A stretch of DNA of 64,000 nucleotides from an uncultured Ignavibacteriota bacterium (GTDB taxonomy: Bacteria > Bacteroidota > Ignavibacteria > UBA10030 > UBA8401), in NCBI GenBank assembly GCA_903884005.1, contig CAISDA010000040.1, forward strand, positions 127,539 to 191,538, in the 5' to 3' direction. Below are positions 62,524 through 64,000 of the stretch, in pieces. A model generated the notes under the pieces. That model worked only from the letters and a program-made list of their open reading frames with translations, did no database searches and was not told where the DNA came from. Positions within the stretch are counted from its first letter, which is position 1. Every line of letters starts with the position of its first letter. The translations under genes and the position numbers were made by a program.

Positions 62524-63240
62524 GTGAACATAGACGTACTCGCCATCGGAGCGCATCCGGATGATATCGAATTATCATGCGCAGGAACAGTAGCCACATT
62601 AGTACGTCAGGGATACAGCGTCGGCATTGTTGATCTTACCGAAGGAGAACTCGGCACACGAGGCTCGCGCGCGCTCAGGCGTAAGGAGGCCGATGCGGCG
62701 GCGGAGATTCTAGGCGTGCAATTCAGGACGAATCTGCGCCTCCCCGATGGGAATATAGAGGTCAACACGACGAACATGAAAAAAGTGATCCAATCCATCC
62801 GCGCGCATACGCCGTCTGTCCTTCTGTTTCCGCATTGGCTGGAACGACATCCCGATCACGAACATGCCAACCGGCTCTGCCGCGAAGCATGGTTTTATGC
62901 CGGACTCGAAAAAATAAAAACAATACGCAACGGCAAGCAGCAGGAGCCTCACAGGCCGGGAAAATGCTATCACTTCATGCAGAAATTCGAATTCGTGCCG
63001 AGTTTCATCGTCGATGTCTCAGAGGTCTATGACCTGAAAAAGAAGGCGCTTGCCGCTTTTGCATCACAATTTCACAACCCGAAGAGCAGCGAACGCGAAA
63101 CTTTGCTGTCATCGGCGGTGTTCCTAGACCACGTGTACGCACGCGACATGCACTTTGGGAGCCTCATCAACAAAACATACGGTGAGCCGTATTTTGCAGT
63201 GGAGCCGATTTGCGTGAACACCTTCTTCGATATTAAATGA
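62524..63240 (+). CDS. Bacillithiol biosynthesis deacetylase BshB1-like (PIG-L family)
   Basis: A 238-aa PIG-L zinc deacetylase. Zinc ligands are in GAHPDDIELSCAG and the HPDHEHA motif. The sequence GTRGSRALRRKEADAAAEIL and the ending match the BshB1 group, which deacetylates GlcNAc-malate to make bacillithiol or, in Chlorobi, N-methyl-bacillithiol. GTG start with a GGAG site. Its divergent neighbour is xseA, and a strong terminator follows. bshA and bshC are not in the window, so a general GlcNAc deacetylase is possible. Confidence 0.9.
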   Translation: MNIDVLAIGAHPDDIELSCAGTVATLVRQGYSVGIVDLTEGELGTRGSRALRRKEADAAAEILGVQFRTNLRLPDGNIEVNTTNMKKVIQSIRAHTPSVLLFPHWLERHPDHEHANRLCREAWFYAGLEKIKTIRNGKQQEPHRPGKCYHFMQKFEFVPSFIVDVSEVYDLKKKALAAFASQFHNPKSSERETLLSSAVFLDHVYARDMHFGSLINKTYGEPYFAVEPICVNTFFDIK

Positions 63241-63265
63241 CCGTGTTCGTCATGCAACGACGCAA

Positions 63266-63279
63266 AGAGAGAGAGAGAG
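63266..63279. repeat. (AG)7 microsatellite after bshB1
   Basis: Seven AG dinucleotides in the 3' untranslated stretch of bshB1. Noncoding and likely neutral. Confidence 0.9.
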
Positions 63280-63318
63280 GAAGAGCGGATGTGTGTATGA
63301 GAAACAGTTTTAAAACGC

Positions 63319-63350
63319 AAAGACCGGCGCTCGGCCGGTCTTTCTTTTTT
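63319..63350 (+). terminator. Intrinsic terminator after bshB1
   Basis: A 9-10-bp stem (AAAGACCGG at 63319-63327 pairing with 63335-63343, extended by one C-G pair) followed by C and six T. It ends the plus-strand bshB1 transcript and overlaps the last bases of the converging small gene, where it may also act on minus (followed by GCGTTTTAAAA). Confidence 0.88.
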
Positions 63351-63522
63351 AGTGGAACGCATGACCGCCCCTGACATGGCCAACGGTCGCACTTTTTATG
63401 ATCTTCAACTGGTTCCGGTTCTGAGTCGGGGTTTGCAGTTTTTTCTCAGAACGTATAACATCCTTTGCATCCGGCTTCGCTTTATTTTTTCCCTCACCGG
63501 CGAACGGCATGGTTGATTTCAT
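63349..63522 (-). CDS. Small basic hypothetical protein (57 aa)
   Basis: A 57-aa reading frame: it starts MKSTMPFAGEGKNKAKPDAK, continues through RSEKKLQTPTQNRNQL and ends TVGHVRGGHAFH. An AAAGGAG ribosome site 7-8 nt before the ATG is the best of the neighbourhood. The protein is Lys/Arg/Asn-rich, with no Cys, and looks disordered. I recognise no family. It lies between bshB1 and the HDOD gene and ends at a terminator. Its coding status rests mainly on the ribosome site and terminator. Confidence 0.62.
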   Translation of the reverse strand: MKSTMPFAGEGKNKAKPDAKDVIRSEKKLQTPTQNRNQLKIIKSATVGHVRGGHAFH

Positions 63523-63653
63523 CGTTTTTCTCCTTTCAATGTATGAACGGTTTCAAACGTATGACCTGCAGGTGCCTCCACACGTGCAACCTACCAATTC
63601 CCTTCGTAAAAGTCAAGACGCTCTCTGCAGCGCCAATCAACTCACGGCATTGA

Positions 63654-64000
63654 TTATTTTGGAAATTTATTGGGAACATCCATCAGTTTGCGCTGATAAT
63701 CGTCAATCACGGGATCCAGTGATTTGTCGTGCGGCGTATCAACATTTCTGTTCATCAGCACCGTGGCAACCTGTATGACCTGTGCGATGACATCATCGCC
63801 CACATTGCGGTGATGTTTCTTAATCGCCGAAGTGATCGTCGGGGGAAAATTCCAGGATTTCAGCAGCGCAGATCCGACGTCGTCGTGCGTTGTCGTGAAA
63901 ATGTGCATTTCCGTTATATAATCGTCTCCGCGATTCTGTCCGCACAGCGAGGCAAAGCGCTTATAGAGCACCGGCTTTTCACACAGGCGCGCCACATACC
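63654..64000 (-). CDS. HDOD-domain protein, partial (5' end beyond window)
   Basis: The C-terminal 115 residues of an HDOD-type signalling or regulatory protein. The last part of an HDOD domain is visible (THDDVGSALLKSWNFPPTIT followed by AIKKHH). HDOD domains are degenerate HD phosphohydrolases, mostly in cell-cycle or motility signalling. The frame remains open to the right edge (reading Y-V-A-R before LCEKPVLYKRFASLCG), so the GTG at 63995 is probably not the start. Full domain architecture is not visible. Confidence 0.85.
   Translation of the reverse strand, partial: YVARLCEKPVLYKRFASLCGQNRGDDYITEMHIFTTTHDDVGSALLKSWNFPPTITSAIKKHHRNVGDDVIAQVIQVATVLMNRNVDTPHDKSLDPVIDDYQRKLMDVPNKFPK

Overview
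The window looks like chromosomal core DNA of an uncultured-type Gram-negative bacterium of the Bacteroidota/Chlorobiota (FCB) group, most probably an Ignavibacteria- or Kapabacteria-like lineage; I cannot place the genus. Reasons: an Omp85 outer-membrane protein and a heptose epimerase (LPS), a type III glutamine synthetase, a bacillithiol-type BshB1 deacetylase, a DUF2795 protein, a DUF494-topA pair, and moderately GC-rich DNA. Several promoters are classical -35/-10 pairs (TTGACA-like, 16-17 bp, TATATT/TATTTT), not the TAnnTTTG promoter of Bacteroidetes proper. I see no prophage, insertion sequence, CRISPR array or rRNA. Nearly all genes lie on the minus strand; only hbd, ackA and bshB1 are on plus.

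Layout. 1-3.9 kb: a SUF iron-sulfur operon (Rrf2 regulator, cysteine desulfurase, a 100-aa orphan, IscA/SufA, SufB, cut by the left edge) behind a dyad operator. 4.2-6.4 kb: 3-hydroxyacyl-CoA dehydrogenase and acetate kinase. 6.5-13.9 kb: Omp85, DNA polymerase III delta', MetRS, HldD and a deoxyhypusine-synthase-like enzyme in one tight run. 14-20.5 kb: DUF2795 and M23 endopeptidase, then DUF494-topA-xer-hpf-hprK. 20.5-30.4 kb: YbeY, an orphan, an MBL hydrolase, gamma-carbonic anhydrase, DUF3108, S41 protease, LysRS, PBP4, MalQ. 30.5-36.8 kb: NlpC/P60, HNH, TrpRS, ScpA, an unusually extended ScpB, RluB. 36.8-44.9 kb: AroC, Do protease, RecO, MtnA, PfkB kinase, Nudix, RsuA-like and TrmH-like RNA enzymes. 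45 kb: tRNA-Pro(CGG). 45-50.7 kb: heme O synthase, hemerythrin, an ABM-like small protein, a Yip1 protein, tryptophanase, Apt, enoyl-CoA hydratase. 50.8-53.5 kb: Lrp-glnN nitrogen unit. 53.6-62.4 kb: a nine-gene run xseA-xseB-dxs-Gfo/Idh-ribD-ribE-PASTA-rpe-nagA. 62.5-64 kb: bshB1, a 57-aa basic small gene, and an HDOD protein cut by the right edge.

Together the genes describe a heterotroph with LPS and periplasmic cell-wall remodelling (M23, PBP4, NlpC/P60, NagA), glycogen or maltodextrin use (MalQ), acetate and tryptophan metabolism, MEP isoprenoid and riboflavin synthesis, and heme O synthesis implying a terminal oxidase. No clear new multi-gene defence or metabolic system was found. The most unusual items are the ScpB protein with a roughly 400-residue acidic tail and 75-bp tandem repeats, the orphan in the SUF operon with its dyad operator, the deoxyhypusine-synthase-like enzyme, the hemerythrin/ABM pair, the near-leaderless Yip1 gene and the basic 57-aa gene.
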